A DNA stretch of 64,000 nt, taken from assembly GCF_019973375.1 (NCBI RefSeq), contig NZ_BPTV01000004.1:101001-165000 (forward strand), in the 5' to 3' direction. The notes beneath the pieces were generated by a model that saw nothing but the letters and a program-made list of their open reading frames with translations, ran no database searches and was not told where the DNA came from. The DNA comes from Prevotella lacticifex (GTDB lineage: Bacteria > Bacteroidota > Bacteroidia > Bacteroidales > Bacteroidaceae). This document shows, piece after piece, positions 35,911-44,420 of the stretch (its first letter is position 1; every line of letters begins with the position of its first letter). The position numbers were made by a program, and so were the translations under genes.

Positions 35911-37239
35911 TTATCTAGCAGAATCAGAAGCTACTTCGTTGTTGTAATACTCATCACTTTGATCATTAGCTGAATTATTATCAGTTAGATGCAACTCAAT
36001 ACTCTTAGAATCATCATTTACCGTCCCACATGTGCCGCTAAGTTTTACTCCTGCACCATCTGCTGAATATGAAAGCATAAAAGAATAAGTAGTTCCATCA
36101 GCTTCACCCTGCAAAGAAATAATGCCACCTTCCATGCTACCATTAAGACTCATGGTAGTACCATAGTCTAAATTTTTGTAAGTGCCATATATAGTATTAC
36201 TCCCACTCTTTTCAAGCTCCATCTTAATGGGATAGCCTTCTATATTACCCTCGTAGACTCCGGGCTTGAAATCAGTCTCTTCTGAATCTACATCTGAGTC
36301 GCCATCATTACTTTCCTCAGCAGACGTATTTTCATCTTCAGCATAAGCATCTCCTGAATTCTCTTTCAAACCATCTAAGATTTCTTCTATATTGGGATCA
36401 TCTAAAGCCTTTAATTCGCTTTTTATAGAAATATAAGAGAGAAGATATAATAGCAAAATAATAGCACATGCAGCTATTGTAATGCCAATATCTTTATTCG
36501 TGGCACTAATTTTATATTTTAGTTCAGATATGTCGGAAGGTCGCTCTCCGTATTTATTTACAGTGTCACTTCTTTGCGCAAAGAAGTAAAGTAAGATGAA
36601 AGGTCCAACAAACGGTATTAAAGCTATTAGTAAGAACCAACCACTTTTACCTATATCATGTAAACGTCTTGTCGATACAGCCAAACTCGGAAGTTCCATT
36701 ACTAGACCAAAAGATAGACATAATGCTACCCCGAAATACAATATGGCTTTCGATAACCATACGGCATCCTTTGTTAGTCCTATAACAAAACCAACTTCTA
36801 AGAGACCGATAATGATGGAGAATAAGATACCAACTATAATGCAGAAGAGAACAAAATACCAATACTCGGCTCTGCTAGCACGGCCTTCGTATATGTTCCA
36901 TTTGTAAAAGCACATCTTTACAGAATTCCAGAAAGACATAGAAGAATCATCTCTCGGAACGTTACTGCTACTATTTGGAATTGTTGCATGGTTAGGCCGA
37001 TTGCTAGGCATCGGAGACATAGGCAAGCCCTCAGAATGCGGAACTTCTTCACTTGCCTGCGAAGAAGATGCCTTATCTCCTTTATCTACTTTTCCATCAT
37101 TGTATGAGCTCTTATCAATTGAATACTCATTGGGGTCTTCATCTCTATCTACAAGCCACTCTCCACAATAGCGGCATTTTATGGCGGATGCCATAATCTC
37201 TTCTCCACAATATGGACATATCTTTGTTCTCTTTTCCAT
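35911..37239 (-). CDS. Zinc-ribbon, DUF805 membrane protein with C-terminal beta domain
   Basis: A 442-residue protein. Residues 6-30 form a zinc ribbon (ICPYCGEEIMASAIKCRYCG). A Ser/Pro-rich linker leads to a DUF805 domain (about 110-245: SRAEYWYFVLFCIIVGILF, RRLHDIGKSGW, NKYGE), one further membrane helix (about 250-270), an acidic linker, and a C-terminal domain (about 325-430) with repeated G-x-Y/S strands (GVYEGNIEGYPIKMELEKSG), probably outside the membrane. It lies 15 bp downstream of the next zinc-ribbon start region. Function unknown. Confidence 0.8.
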   Translation of the reverse strand: MEKRTKICPYCGEEIMASAIKCRYCGEWLVDRDEDPNEYSIDKSSYNDGKVDKGDKASSSQASEEVPHSEGLPMSPMPSNRPNHATIPNSSSNVPRDDSSMSFWNSVKMCFYKWNIYEGRASRAEYWYFVLFCIIVGILFSIIIGLLEVGFVIGLTKDAVWLSKAILYFGVALCLSFGLVMELPSLAVSTRRLHDIGKSGWFLLIALIPFVGPFILLYFFAQRSDTVNKYGERPSDISELKYKISATNKDIGITIAACAIILLLYLLSYISIKSELKALDDPNIEEILDGLKENSGDAYAEDENTSAEESNDGDSDVDSEETDFKPGVYEGNIEGYPIKMELEKSGSNTIYGTYKNLDYGTTMSLNGSMEGGIISLQGEADGTTYSFMLSYSADGAGVKLSGTCGTVNDDSKSIELHLTDNNSANDQSDEYYNNEVASDSAR

Positions 37240-37241
37240 AC

Positions 37242-37475
37242 TTAAGTCATTTTTAATCTATTGAGAAGTAAAATTTCTACAAGTATCGTAATGGACAGCT
37301 GCTCTTTGCAATATGGACAAACTTCTGCATTCCTATCTATAGATTCTCCACAAACAGGACATGACATCATTCTGCTGTTGTCGCCATCAAGCCAAGAACC
37401 ACAAGACCGACATTTCTTTGCACTCGCCATAATTGTCTCCCCACAGTAAGGGCAAGTCTTTATTTTTTCTACCAT
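37242..37475 (-). CDS. Small protein with two double-Cys zinc ribbons
   Basis: 77 residues. KTCPYCGETIMASAKKCRSC matches the shared N-terminal ribbon of this cluster, and a second ribbon follows (MSCPVCGESIDRNAEVCPYC). A hydrophobic tail (ITILVEILLLNRL) ends the protein. It stops 2 bp before the next gene. IS1634 copy 3 lies only 11 bp upstream of its ATG, so its expression has probably changed. Confidence 0.75.
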   Translation of the reverse strand: MVEKIKTCPYCGETIMASAKKCRSCGSWLDGDNSRMMSCPVCGESIDRNAEVCPYCKEQLSITILVEILLLNRLKMT

Positions 37476-37486
37476 TGTCTTTTTAA

Positions 37487-39585
37487 CCCAACTTTGACAT
37501 CGTATTTTGCTTAGTTGTTCTGTATCAGCAATTTAGTGTTTTTAAAAAGTCCTACTGTGTTCTACAGATTTTTATTTTTTTAAATGGCACTTTACTGATT
37601 TTCAACAACTCGTAGATTTCAGCTGCACTATCTGTAGGCACACTGCACAGTCTGGTCTCGACAGCCTCTCCAAGCGCATTTACTGCTGTGGTAGTAACTG
37701 CTTTTTGAGTCTTCATGATCCGCATGATCTCCGACCAGTACGGTGTCGAACGCTCCCGCCCATGCTCATCCTTGCCTTGCTTTCGCCGGGCAACCTTCAT
37801 CTGATGGCGCACGGTGTTTACTATCCAGTAAGCCAGCAGCCCTAAGAAAAGGTGTGCGTCTGCCCTATTGTCAGTCTGGTGGTATATGGGCCTGAGGCTG
37901 AGGTCGGTTTTGAGCTGCCGGTTGGAGCATTCTATTTCACGTATAAGATTATAGTAGTTCCAGGTCGTTTCCTCATCTAATTTCTTCACATTGGTTCTGA
38001 GGAAGTATGTTCCGTATTCCACCTTGTCCGGGATGTTGACCTCCCATGTCATAGAAGCGACTTTGTCGTGTCCGTCATCCTCAACTTTTATATTGTAATA
38101 TCGGCTTATAGAGGGATATTTTCCTTGCAGGGCACCGATCCTGTTTTGTACCTTGCCGTAGTTTTTTATCCCGTGTTTTGATTGGGTACTCTTTCTGATT
38201 TTTTTCAACCCTTCCTCAAAACGCTCACGGAATTTGCGGTTCATGGATTCTTCCTTCAACGCTTTTGCAGGAGAGTCTATTTTGAGGTAACAGTCGTCAT
38301 TCTTGGCCGTTGTTACGCGTTGAAGCGTTATCTCGCGCTTCAAGCAATCGCAAACTGTGACTTTGGGAGCATTCTCGGGGGTGGTGTATTCGGTAAGAGC
38401 TTTGCGGGATACACAAAGATAGTTGTATCCTTTGTCCCTTATAGTCTTGAGGTTATCTTCAGTTGAGATACCTGCGTCAATGACTACAAGCACTCCCTCG
38501 TTATCGGGACATTTGGCCGGATTCTCAGCAATAAGCTCGTCCACCATGTTGGGAAGTGACTTTGGATCGGCGGTATTGCCTTCCAGTACCGCACTGTAAC
38601 GTATGAAGCCGTCAGTATTGATGCATAGCGCGAGGACAAGCAGCTTGCAGTCGCTGCGTTTCTCCTTTGAACGGCCAAAGGCAGCCTTCTTGCTGCCGGT
38701 CTTGCGTCCCTCAAAATAAAAGTTGGTGAGATCGAAGAGCATAATGCGGTTGGTCGGTTTGAAGAGGTCGTCGGTCTTGTGGCAAAGATACTTCTCAAGC
38801 TTATCCTTTATGGAATAAAGGTCATCGGCAACTCGATATATCCTCCTTGGAGTTATTTTGGCCATAGGAAGGTCAAGGAGTTCGCACACTGCAGAGTTCT
38901 CTTTTATAATGGATATTGACTTTAATTCGGACGGAGTATAGGCCGCCCTCGTAATAAGATGGGCCAAAGTGACCTTCACCTTGTCCTCAGACCATCCCAA
39001 AGAACGGAGAAATGTATCCAGACCAAGTTTACGAATCGTTTGCAGGCATAGCCATTCGCAGCCGACTTCCCTTGCGTCTGTATGCCTCATAGTGTCAACA
39101 TCTATCCGTTTCCTGGCCTTGGACTTGCTTCTCTCGTAGGCGTTGCCCACAATATCAAGTTTTTCCTCCTCGACAAGTCTGGCCCAGTACGCATGCACTC
39201 TGTCACGAACCACTTCCGAGTAACCTTGCAGTTTCTCATCCCAAAGTTGGACATCCTTCTGGTGATTGTACAGATACGTCAGTCCACGCGCAACATCTCT
39301 TATCTGCTCTGGGGATAGGTCATGTATAAACCCGACATTGAGCAATATCAAAGTACATACCCTACCGCTGGCATCGCGATAGGACTCCTTCAGACGGTAA
39401 TACTTCTCGTCTTTACACGTCTGTGGGTTGTAACGTATTTGGGACGTAAAATTCATGCCGCAAAGATAAGCAATCCCTACGACATTGCTGTGTTCTACAT
39501 TGCGATTTTGAGCAGTTTGACCACGCAAACCCCTATAAACACTGGAAAAAATTCTGAAAAAAAACATTAGAGCGTCAAACTTGGG
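37487..39585 (-). mobile_element. IS1634-family insertion sequence, copy 3 (divergent)
   Basis: A 2099-bp element with ends CCCAACTTTGAC and GTCAAACTTGGG, flanked on both sides by TTAA (37483-37486, 39586-39589). It sits between two zinc-ribbon genes that would otherwise be about 14 bp apart. The transposase is clearly related to copies 1 and 2 but distant. Confidence 0.88.
37552..39456 (-). CDS. IS1634-family DDE transposase, copy 3
   Basis: A 634-residue transposase starting MNFTSQIRYNPQTCKDEKYY. Catalytic candidates are Asp in MLFDLTNFYFEGR, Asp in LVVIDAGIST and Glu in REIECSNRQLKTDLSLRP. The -7-like TATCTTTG (minus, 39461-39468) sits only 4 bases from the ATG, implying a leaderless or nearly leaderless message. 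The frame is intact. Confidence 0.9.
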   Translation of the reverse strand: MNFTSQIRYNPQTCKDEKYYRLKESYRDASGRVCTLILLNVGFIHDLSPEQIRDVARGLTYLYNHQKDVQLWDEKLQGYSEVVRDRVHAYWARLVEEEKLDIVGNAYERSKSKARKRIDVDTMRHTDAREVGCEWLCLQTIRKLGLDTFLRSLGWSEDKVKVTLAHLITRAAYTPSELKSISIIKENSAVCELLDLPMAKITPRRIYRVADDLYSIKDKLEKYLCHKTDDLFKPTNRIMLFDLTNFYFEGRKTGSKKAAFGRSKEKRSDCKLLVLALCINTDGFIRYSAVLEGNTADPKSLPNMVDELIAENPAKCPDNEGVLVVIDAGISTEDNLKTIRDKGYNYLCVSRKALTEYTTPENAPKVTVCDCLKREITLQRVTTAKNDDCYLKIDSPAKALKEESMNRKFRERFEEGLKKIRKSTQSKHGIKNYGKVQNRIGALQGKYPSISRYYNIKVEDDGHDKVASMTWEVNIPDKVEYGTYFLRTNVKKLDEETTWNYYNLIREIECSNRQLKTDLSLRPIYHQTDNRADAHLFLGLLAYWIVNTVRHQMKVARRKQGKDEHGRERSTPYWSEIMRIMKTQKAVTTTAVNALGEAVETRLCSVPTDSAAEIYELLKISKVPFKKIKICRTQ

Positions 39586-39589
39586 TTAA

Positions 39590-40345
39590 TTAGCTGCCAA
39601 TAGCAATATCTATAGAACTGTACAAACTCAATGTATATAAGCTTGACAAGATGAATAGTACACCCTCTAGGTCAGGAGATTTGAAGATTGAGTATGAAGC
39701 AATGATAAAAAAAGGGAAAAGTACGTTCGCAAATACAAACACACCTCCAAGTTTCTTGAGATCTCCGCTATATTTATTCATCATTAGAAGACCTATGGTT
39801 ATAAATCCTACTACCATTAACGAAACTATAATTATAGAAATAAAAGACACATTAGGATATACGACGTCCATTATGGAAGACAATGCGTACAGCGATATTA
39901 AAAGCCACATTCCTCCATTAAATGGTTTGCCATAATTTACCAACGTCTGTTTTAATATAAACAACAATGCACAGAAACATATTCCGTCTATGATTGTTGC
40001 TAGTTGTTCTACACCTGTACTCATGTCTTCTGCTACTATTCTGATTTTCCCCAGCCATGTAGGAACTTCATCCATGTAACTTACAGCCAAAATAATAGAG
40101 GCAATAACACCTACAACGTAGATTAAATCCACTATATATTTACTGCAAGGCAGATAGTCTTGTAATGTATGTATGTTTCCTTCATTGGTTTTAATGTTGC
40201 CGCCACTAGAGGCATCAGCCTTTATGTTTACTGAAGGTTGGCTGTCGTCAACAAGCCATTCTCCACAATAACGACATTTCTTTGCAGATGCCATTATCTC
40301 TTCTCCACAATATGGACAAATTTTTGTTTCTTTCTGCATAATCAT
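39590..40345 (-). CDS. Zinc-ribbon polytopic membrane protein
   Basis: 251 residues. The shared ribbon (KICPYCGEEIMASAKKCRYC) is followed by a polar linker (about 35-65) and seven or so membrane segments, with no DUF805 signature (RRLHD is absent). The stop codon lies right beside the TTAA flank of IS1634 copy 3, outside the element, so the protein is complete. It starts 5 bp after the lipoprotein gene. Function unknown; the repeated ribbon suggests partners within the same cluster. Confidence 0.75.
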   Translation of the reverse strand: MIMQKETKICPYCGEEIMASAKKCRYCGEWLVDDSQPSVNIKADASSGGNIKTNEGNIHTLQDYLPCSKYIVDLIYVVGVIASIILAVSYMDEVPTWLGKIRIVAEDMSTGVEQLATIIDGICFCALLFILKQTLVNYGKPFNGGMWLLISLYALSSIMDVVYPNVSFISIIIVSLMVVGFITIGLLMMNKYSGDLKKLGGVFVFANVLFPFFIIASYSIFKSPDLEGVLFILSSLYTLSLYSSIDIAIGS

Positions 40346-40350
40346 ATATC

Positions 40351-41547
40351 TTAATCCTTACCCCATTTCGCTATTTCCTGAATTATTGGTTCGACGGCAT
40401 TTTGCTCTTCCTTAGGATAGATAACAGACCAAATACAGGAACTCTTTACTTGACCTTCTGGATATTCCTTCATAGCCGTGTAAAAAATCCTTCCGTCATT
40501 CGTATAACCTGACCAAATAAGATTCTTCTTTGAATTATACGTAAAGGTCTTCATATAAACGCCTGGAGATATTGTTTTAGAATCATCAGGAAAATCATAA
40601 GCAGTCCACCCTACACGTGGAGAAGAAGAAAGTATGACACTGTCATACGAATACACATAATAGTTATTCCCATCCTCATCAGTTTCAAATGCGTCAGAAT
40701 TATTCATGAATGCAGGTATCTTTAAGCCATCTTTATCTACCCATTCTGTTGATTCCATTTTCTGAGAAAATGATGATGTAGAAGAATCAATATTCGTTTT
40801 GTTTTTAGCAACAGAAATAGTATCAGTGTTTGTATAACTATCATTTTTTTCTCTGTTGTTATTTCGTTTCCCGTTTATCTTTATGTAGTACACTGCCCCG
40901 TCATCTGTATCATAAGACATATTGTTCCCATCTATTTTAATATTCTCATATGGTTTTTCATTAGAAGTTATATCTTTGTATAAATGGAAAAGATTCTTAT
41001 AGGTCTCTTTTTTGCACGATTCAGCTATTTGCTTCCAGTCATCGTCTGTTCCAGCTGCATCCCCTAGTACACCAACAGTAAGTGCTTGATTAAACATGTC
41101 ATATGCCTTCTCCAAACTTTTAGGAGTAATTTTTACATCTTTACGATCAATCTTAACATCTAAAGTTGACAAATTATAGTTCAAATATAAATTACCTCCA
41201 GTTATTTTATATCGCCCCGAGACCGTGCTCATATAATGGATTTTATATGTGTAGTTGTCTTCATCAAGTTCATTAGTTTTACAATTTCTACTTTCGATGA
41301 AGGAACCATTATCTTTTGAGCTTTCTTGATCATAGATGAAAGTAAGGACTTCTGTTGTTGAATCTTTTTCTCCATCATCGAAAGAAGAAATATATTGTGT
41401 CTGCCATGCGCCATCTAATTCTTTAGCAATTCTGCCGTCAGAACATCCAATCAAAGGCGTTATTGTAAGTATGGCAATGAATAACATTAGCACTGAAGAA
41501 ATGTAATGTTTATACTTGTGCGAGGTGGTAAATAGAAGATTTGTCAT
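40351..41547 (-). CDS. Hypothetical lipoprotein
   Basis: 398 residues with a lipoprotein signal (ILTITPLIGC). The body has an N-terminal region resembling a lipocalin/META-like stability domain (ELDGAWQTQYISSFDDGEKD) and a C-terminal region with WSGYTNDGRIFYTAMKEYPE. It is predicted to be anchored in a membrane facing the periplasm or outside. It lies in the co-directional zinc-ribbon cluster, 42 bp after the SH3 gene. No firm family recognised. Confidence 0.65.
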   Translation of the reverse strand: MTNLLFTTSHKYKHYISSVLMLFIAILTITPLIGCSDGRIAKELDGAWQTQYISSFDDGEKDSTTEVLTFIYDQESSKDNGSFIESRNCKTNELDEDNYTYKIHYMSTVSGRYKITGGNLYLNYNLSTLDVKIDRKDVKITPKSLEKAYDMFNQALTVGVLGDAAGTDDDWKQIAESCKKETYKNLFHLYKDITSNEKPYENIKIDGNNMSYDTDDGAVYYIKINGKRNNNREKNDSYTNTDTISVAKNKTNIDSSTSSFSQKMESTEWVDKDGLKIPAFMNNSDAFETDEDGNNYYVYSYDSVILSSSPRVGWTAYDFPDDSKTISPGVYMKTFTYNSKKNLIWSGYTNDGRIFYTAMKEYPEGQVKSSCIWSVIYPKEEQNAVEPIIQEIAKWGKD

Positions 41548-41589
41548 AGATACTATTGAATTAATTTCGTTATTTAGTATGCTTTAGTT

Positions 41590-42027
41590 CTAGTGAACTA
41601 TCTTTATCTTACTTTTATATACATAACCGTTATATCTAGGCACAAAGTACCAATTACTTTGTTTCCCGTTTACAAAGACAATAGATACTTCTATCTTTTC
41701 TCCGTTGTCAATTCGGTTCAGTATATCTGATTTTACAGTAGGTCGGGCTCTGACATTTGTCCAACCATCCGGATCACAAACTTCCGCATAGGTTTTGTCA
41801 GTATACGCTGTAGAATCTTTGTCGCTACTTTTAGTTGAACTTTTGCAAGCTGTTCCTTTTGAAGAGTTATTATATTTGTCTTCTAAAGTTTCTGCTTGCT
41901 CATTTTGTGATGTTGTGTTGGACTCTATTTTCGTGTCATCGTCATTGTCTAGTAATCCTATAGGGATTATAGCAACTACAACAGCACAAATCACGACTAT
42001 AAATAGTTTATAGATATTATTATGCAT
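41590..42027 (-). CDS. Membrane-anchored SH3-domain protein
   Basis: 145 residues: an N-terminal membrane helix (LFIVVICAVVVAIIPIGLL), an acidic Ser/Thr-rich linker, then a bacterial SH3 domain (about 88-142) with GWTNVRARPTVKSDIL and the final YNGYVYKSKI. Such domains often bind peptidoglycan or act as extracytoplasmic adaptors. It is the second gene of the cluster, 61 bp after the glycosylase-like gene. Confidence 0.75.
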   Translation of the reverse strand: MHNNIYKLFIVVICAVVVAIIPIGLLDNDDDTKIESNTTSQNEQAETLEDKYNNSSKGTACKSSTKSSDKDSTAYTDKTYAEVCDPDGWTNVRARPTVKSDILNRIDNGEKIEVSIVFVNGKQSNWYFVPRYNGYVYKSKIKIVH

Positions 42028-42088
42028 AATGGCTTTTTATATCATGACAAAAAAGTAATATGTCCGGAACATGAATTATTATCTCACA

Positions 42089-42787
42089 TTAATGGTTATA
42101 CCATTTCGCAATGCAATCTATGACGTTATCAACGTAATCTCCACGACTTATAGTTCTTTGTTGTGGATGATACAAATCTAATAGAAGTTGAGATTTTCTT
42201 TTATATACTCTAGCTCCGTCGATAGGCTCTGAGTCCGACAATCCAAGATCTTTCTTGAAGTATTTGAATGTACCTCCAAAACAAATTATATTGGGCTTGT
42301 ATAATTCTATTTGTTCAAAAAGAATTGATCGCCATATTTCATACTGAGGTGTCATGTCTGTTGGAGATGAGGAATATGCGGGCATTTTACTCATATTCAA
42401 TATGGCAACACTTTTTAAATCTTTAACCATGGATGTGTTCTCACTCACCCAAGGCATATCTGTCCAGTGCTTTTCGTTTCTCACTCCATAGACAATGTAA
42501 GCTATGACCTGCCATGTAGGTATAGTCCAAACATTCTCATTGTCAAATTCGTCATAGAGGTTCCATTCTCCTCCTGCAGGTTTATCTTCGACATAATTAT
42601 CGTATGCTTCTTTTAGTATCCACATAATTCTAGGAGAAGACTCACAATAAGCTTTTATATCACCAACACCATCAGGAATTGGTTCAATCTCTTCAGAAGA
42701 CAATCCTTTGTTTTTTGCAAGAGTATAAATTTTATTCTCAATGTTTCTCTGTCCGTCAGTGATGTTCTTAAACAAAATATTAGGCAT
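42089..42787 (-). CDS. Uracil-DNA-glycosylase-like superfamily protein
   Basis: A 232-residue soluble protein. The pattern RIMWILKEAYDNYVE, a central SVAILNMSKMPA, KPNIICFGGTFKYF and a final LLLDLYHPQQR fits the alpha/beta fold of the uracil-DNA-glycosylase-like superfamily (an early nucleic-acid-facing loop, and a late H-P). The catalytic residues of true UDG are not obvious, so it is probably a divergent member. It opens the zinc-ribbon cluster and follows structured RNA B by 75 bp. Confidence 0.5.
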   Translation of the reverse strand: MPNILFKNITDGQRNIENKIYTLAKNKGLSSEEIEPIPDGVGDIKAYCESSPRIMWILKEAYDNYVEDKPAGGEWNLYDEFDNENVWTIPTWQVIAYIVYGVRNEKHWTDMPWVSENTSMVKDLKSVAILNMSKMPAYSSSPTDMTPQYEIWRSILFEQIELYKPNIICFGGTFKYFKKDLGLSDSEPIDGARVYKRKSQLLLDLYHPQQRTISRGDYVDNVIDCIAKWYNH

Positions 42788-42861
42788 ATGTAGTTGTGAT
42801 GATTTGTGCCGATAAGTCCCCGGATTTGGCGTTAGTAATATTGTGTTTAGTTATTGGAAAT

Positions 42862-43181
42862 AAAAAAGACGTGGGAACCTGTACTTGCTTATCCCGGTCT
42901 CAGGCTCTCGCATTGCCATTCCAGAGGATAAGCAACGTAGAGAGCCCACGCCAAGAGAATATTATACAATATACCTATTATAGGTATACAGACAATACAC
43001 CTTACGTGGACGTTCCGTCGCCCCATCTTCTCTGGAAATGAATTTGCGAGATTCGAGACCAGAAGATAACGTTCGTAAACGTCCTTCTTGAGCCAAAGAC
43101 GTTAGCGTATACATACGTCATTGCCCTGAAGGCTCAATTCCATCGATGTCTTGAGTTATAAATTCTTTCGAACTTCAAACT
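42862..43181 (-). ncRNA. Structured RNA gene, copy B
   Basis: A predicted RNA of about 320 nt. The promoter is TTTG-N20-TTACTTTG (minus, 43188-43219; one mismatch in the -7 box). Folding elements in order: TTGAGCC/GGCTCAA enclosing GACGT/ACGTC, ATCTTCTGG/CCAGAGAAGAT, ATACCTAT/ATAGGTAT, then the 3' domain with closing stem CGTGGG/CCCACG, inner stem TTGCTTATCC/GGATAAGCAA, apical GGCAATGCGAGAGCC, and TTTTTT. The 3' domain and preceding hairpin match copy A in order and in loop sequence, while the stems differ by paired changes. Confidence 0.65.
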
Positions 43182-43187
43182 CAATCG

Positions 43188-43219
43188 CAAAGTAAAACAT
43201 AATTTTTGAAACTTGCAAA
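43188..43219 (-). promoter_or_regulatory. Promoter of structured RNA B
   Basis: On the minus strand, TTTG (43216-43219), exactly 20 bp, then TTACTTTG (43188-43195). The spacing is canonical, with one departure from TAnnTTTG. Confidence 0.6.
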
Positions 43220-43363
43220 TGTTTGGATAAAAAAGTGAAAAGAAAATTAATTGTGTACGAAAACGGAGAATATGAGGACTTAAACAACAACACCGCCACA
43301 TTATATATTATGTGGGGGTGTATGCATTATCTGGAACAACGTATGCGTAAAATCTCCACTAAA

Positions 43364-43846
43364 TCAGTTATCGCCATCCTCTGTGGCTCTTTGTCTTGTT
43401 TCTTCCCAAGAAGTGAAGGTGTCAGGGTAACGGTTCTTTATATACTTGCCAAAGTCTATGATCTCCTGCTTGTGCTTGTAATACAGCTCATGCTGCTCTT
43501 TGACGTCGTTGAATTTCCATGACTTATATACCGTGATAACGAAAAGGAAGCCGAAGAGGATTGCGGAGGCTATACCCAGTAAGAACACTTTAAAATAATG
43601 TGCCTGTAAATTGTCTATTCGTTTGCGGTCATCATCGCAGAGTTCGGCATTTACTTTTGCCGGGATGACTTTTGCAATACTTTGAGGGAGTTTGAACATG
43701 AGAACTTTAGTCTCATCCTGCTTTGCGCAATTATTCGTAATCGCATCGAGCAGTTTTAATCTTCCTTTCTTATCACTGAGATCTTTGAGCTTGCCATCCG
43801 GTTCAAGGAGAATGTCTGCCAAAGCCTGAATCGTATCAGATGCCAT
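43364..43846 (-). CDS. Hypothetical single-span membrane protein
   Basis: 160 residues from MASDTIQALADILLEPDGKL. The start at 43844-43846 has an AGAGGAAG ribosome-binding site, which is why the longer in-frame ATG at 43873 is not used. A polar N-terminal domain (1-90) precedes one helix (FKVFLLGIASAILFGFLFVI, about 95-115) and a charged C-terminal tail. No family recognised. It probably follows the short frame at 43882-44046 on the same transcript. Confidence 0.65.
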   Translation of the reverse strand: MASDTIQALADILLEPDGKLKDLSDKKGRLKLLDAITNNCAKQDETKVLMFKLPQSIAKVIPAKVNAELCDDDRKRIDNLQAHYFKVFLLGIASAILFGFLFVITVYKSWKFNDVKEQHELYYKHKQEIIDFGKYIKNRYPDTFTSWEETRQRATEDGDN

Positions 43847-43881
43847 AGTCGCACTTCCTCTAAGTGATTCCACGCACTCTC

Positions 43882-44046
43882 TTATTGCTTGGCATCATCA
43901 TCACTTATTCCATTGCCATTGTTATTGCCCAGGTCAATTACTCCAGATGTGATGTCATTCAGATTGAGGTGAAGCATCGCCCGAGATATGATATTGAGGA
44001 AGAGTTGCTGGATTGACCTCAGCAGAGTCCGCCGGAAGCGCATCAT
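43882..44046 (-). CDS. Possible small protein upstream of the membrane protein
   Basis: A 54-codon frame, MMRFRRTLLRSIQQLFLNII then LNDITSGVIDLGNNNGNG and DDDAKQ, ending 36 bp before the next start. The composition is plausible for a short amphipathic peptide with an acidic tail, but no family is recognised and the start is uncertain. Confidence 0.35.
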   Translation of the reverse strand: MMRFRRTLLRSIQQLFLNIISRAMLHLNLNDITSGVIDLGNNNGNGISDDDAKQ

Positions 44047-44265
44047 GCGATTTAACGAAGCCGTCCACAGTTGAGAGCCACAATATACGTAGGACATAAC
44101 ATTCGTATACGCGGCACATTCCATCGTATACGCCGCACCATATTGTCACAATGCCACACGACGGGAAATTGCCACGCGGCGGATGCGTGCAACACATTGA
44201 TATTTAATGCGCTGCACACATCAGATTCATTGATATTCTTGGAATGGGGGGCTACAATTCCTATT

Positions 44266-44420
44266 AGCCCTTGAGCAGGTTCACAACTTTAGCCGTTTAG
44301 CAGATTCACAACTTTAGCCATTGAGCAGGTTCACAACTTCTATCAGCCATTAAGCATTTTCACAACTTCTGCCCTTGAGAAGTTTCACGCTTCCTGCTGA
44401 TCCTTGAGCAGTTTCATATA
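44266..44420. repeat. Degenerate tandem repeats continuing from the end of a gene
   Basis: Five to six units of about 25-29 bp share TTGAGCAGGTTCACAACTT with changes, starting near 44270. The last units (TTGAGAAGTTTCAC and TTGAGCAGTTTCAT) lie at and inside the 3' end of the TPR-AraC gene, where they encode MKLLKDQQ. The array seems to have grown from the coding end. Confidence 0.65.

Noticed and set aside
42796..43041. 81-codon frame opposite structured RNA B
   Set aside because: It lies wholly across the RNA's stems and has no coding character.
43223..43522. 99-codon plus-strand frame
   Set aside because: Its second half is the antisense of the membrane protein at 43364-43846; the first half is too short to support a gene, although VKRKLIVYENGEYED could be a relic.
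44266..44420. Possible CRISPR array
   Set aside because: The repeats are degenerate, with intervals too short and similar to be spacers; no cas genes.
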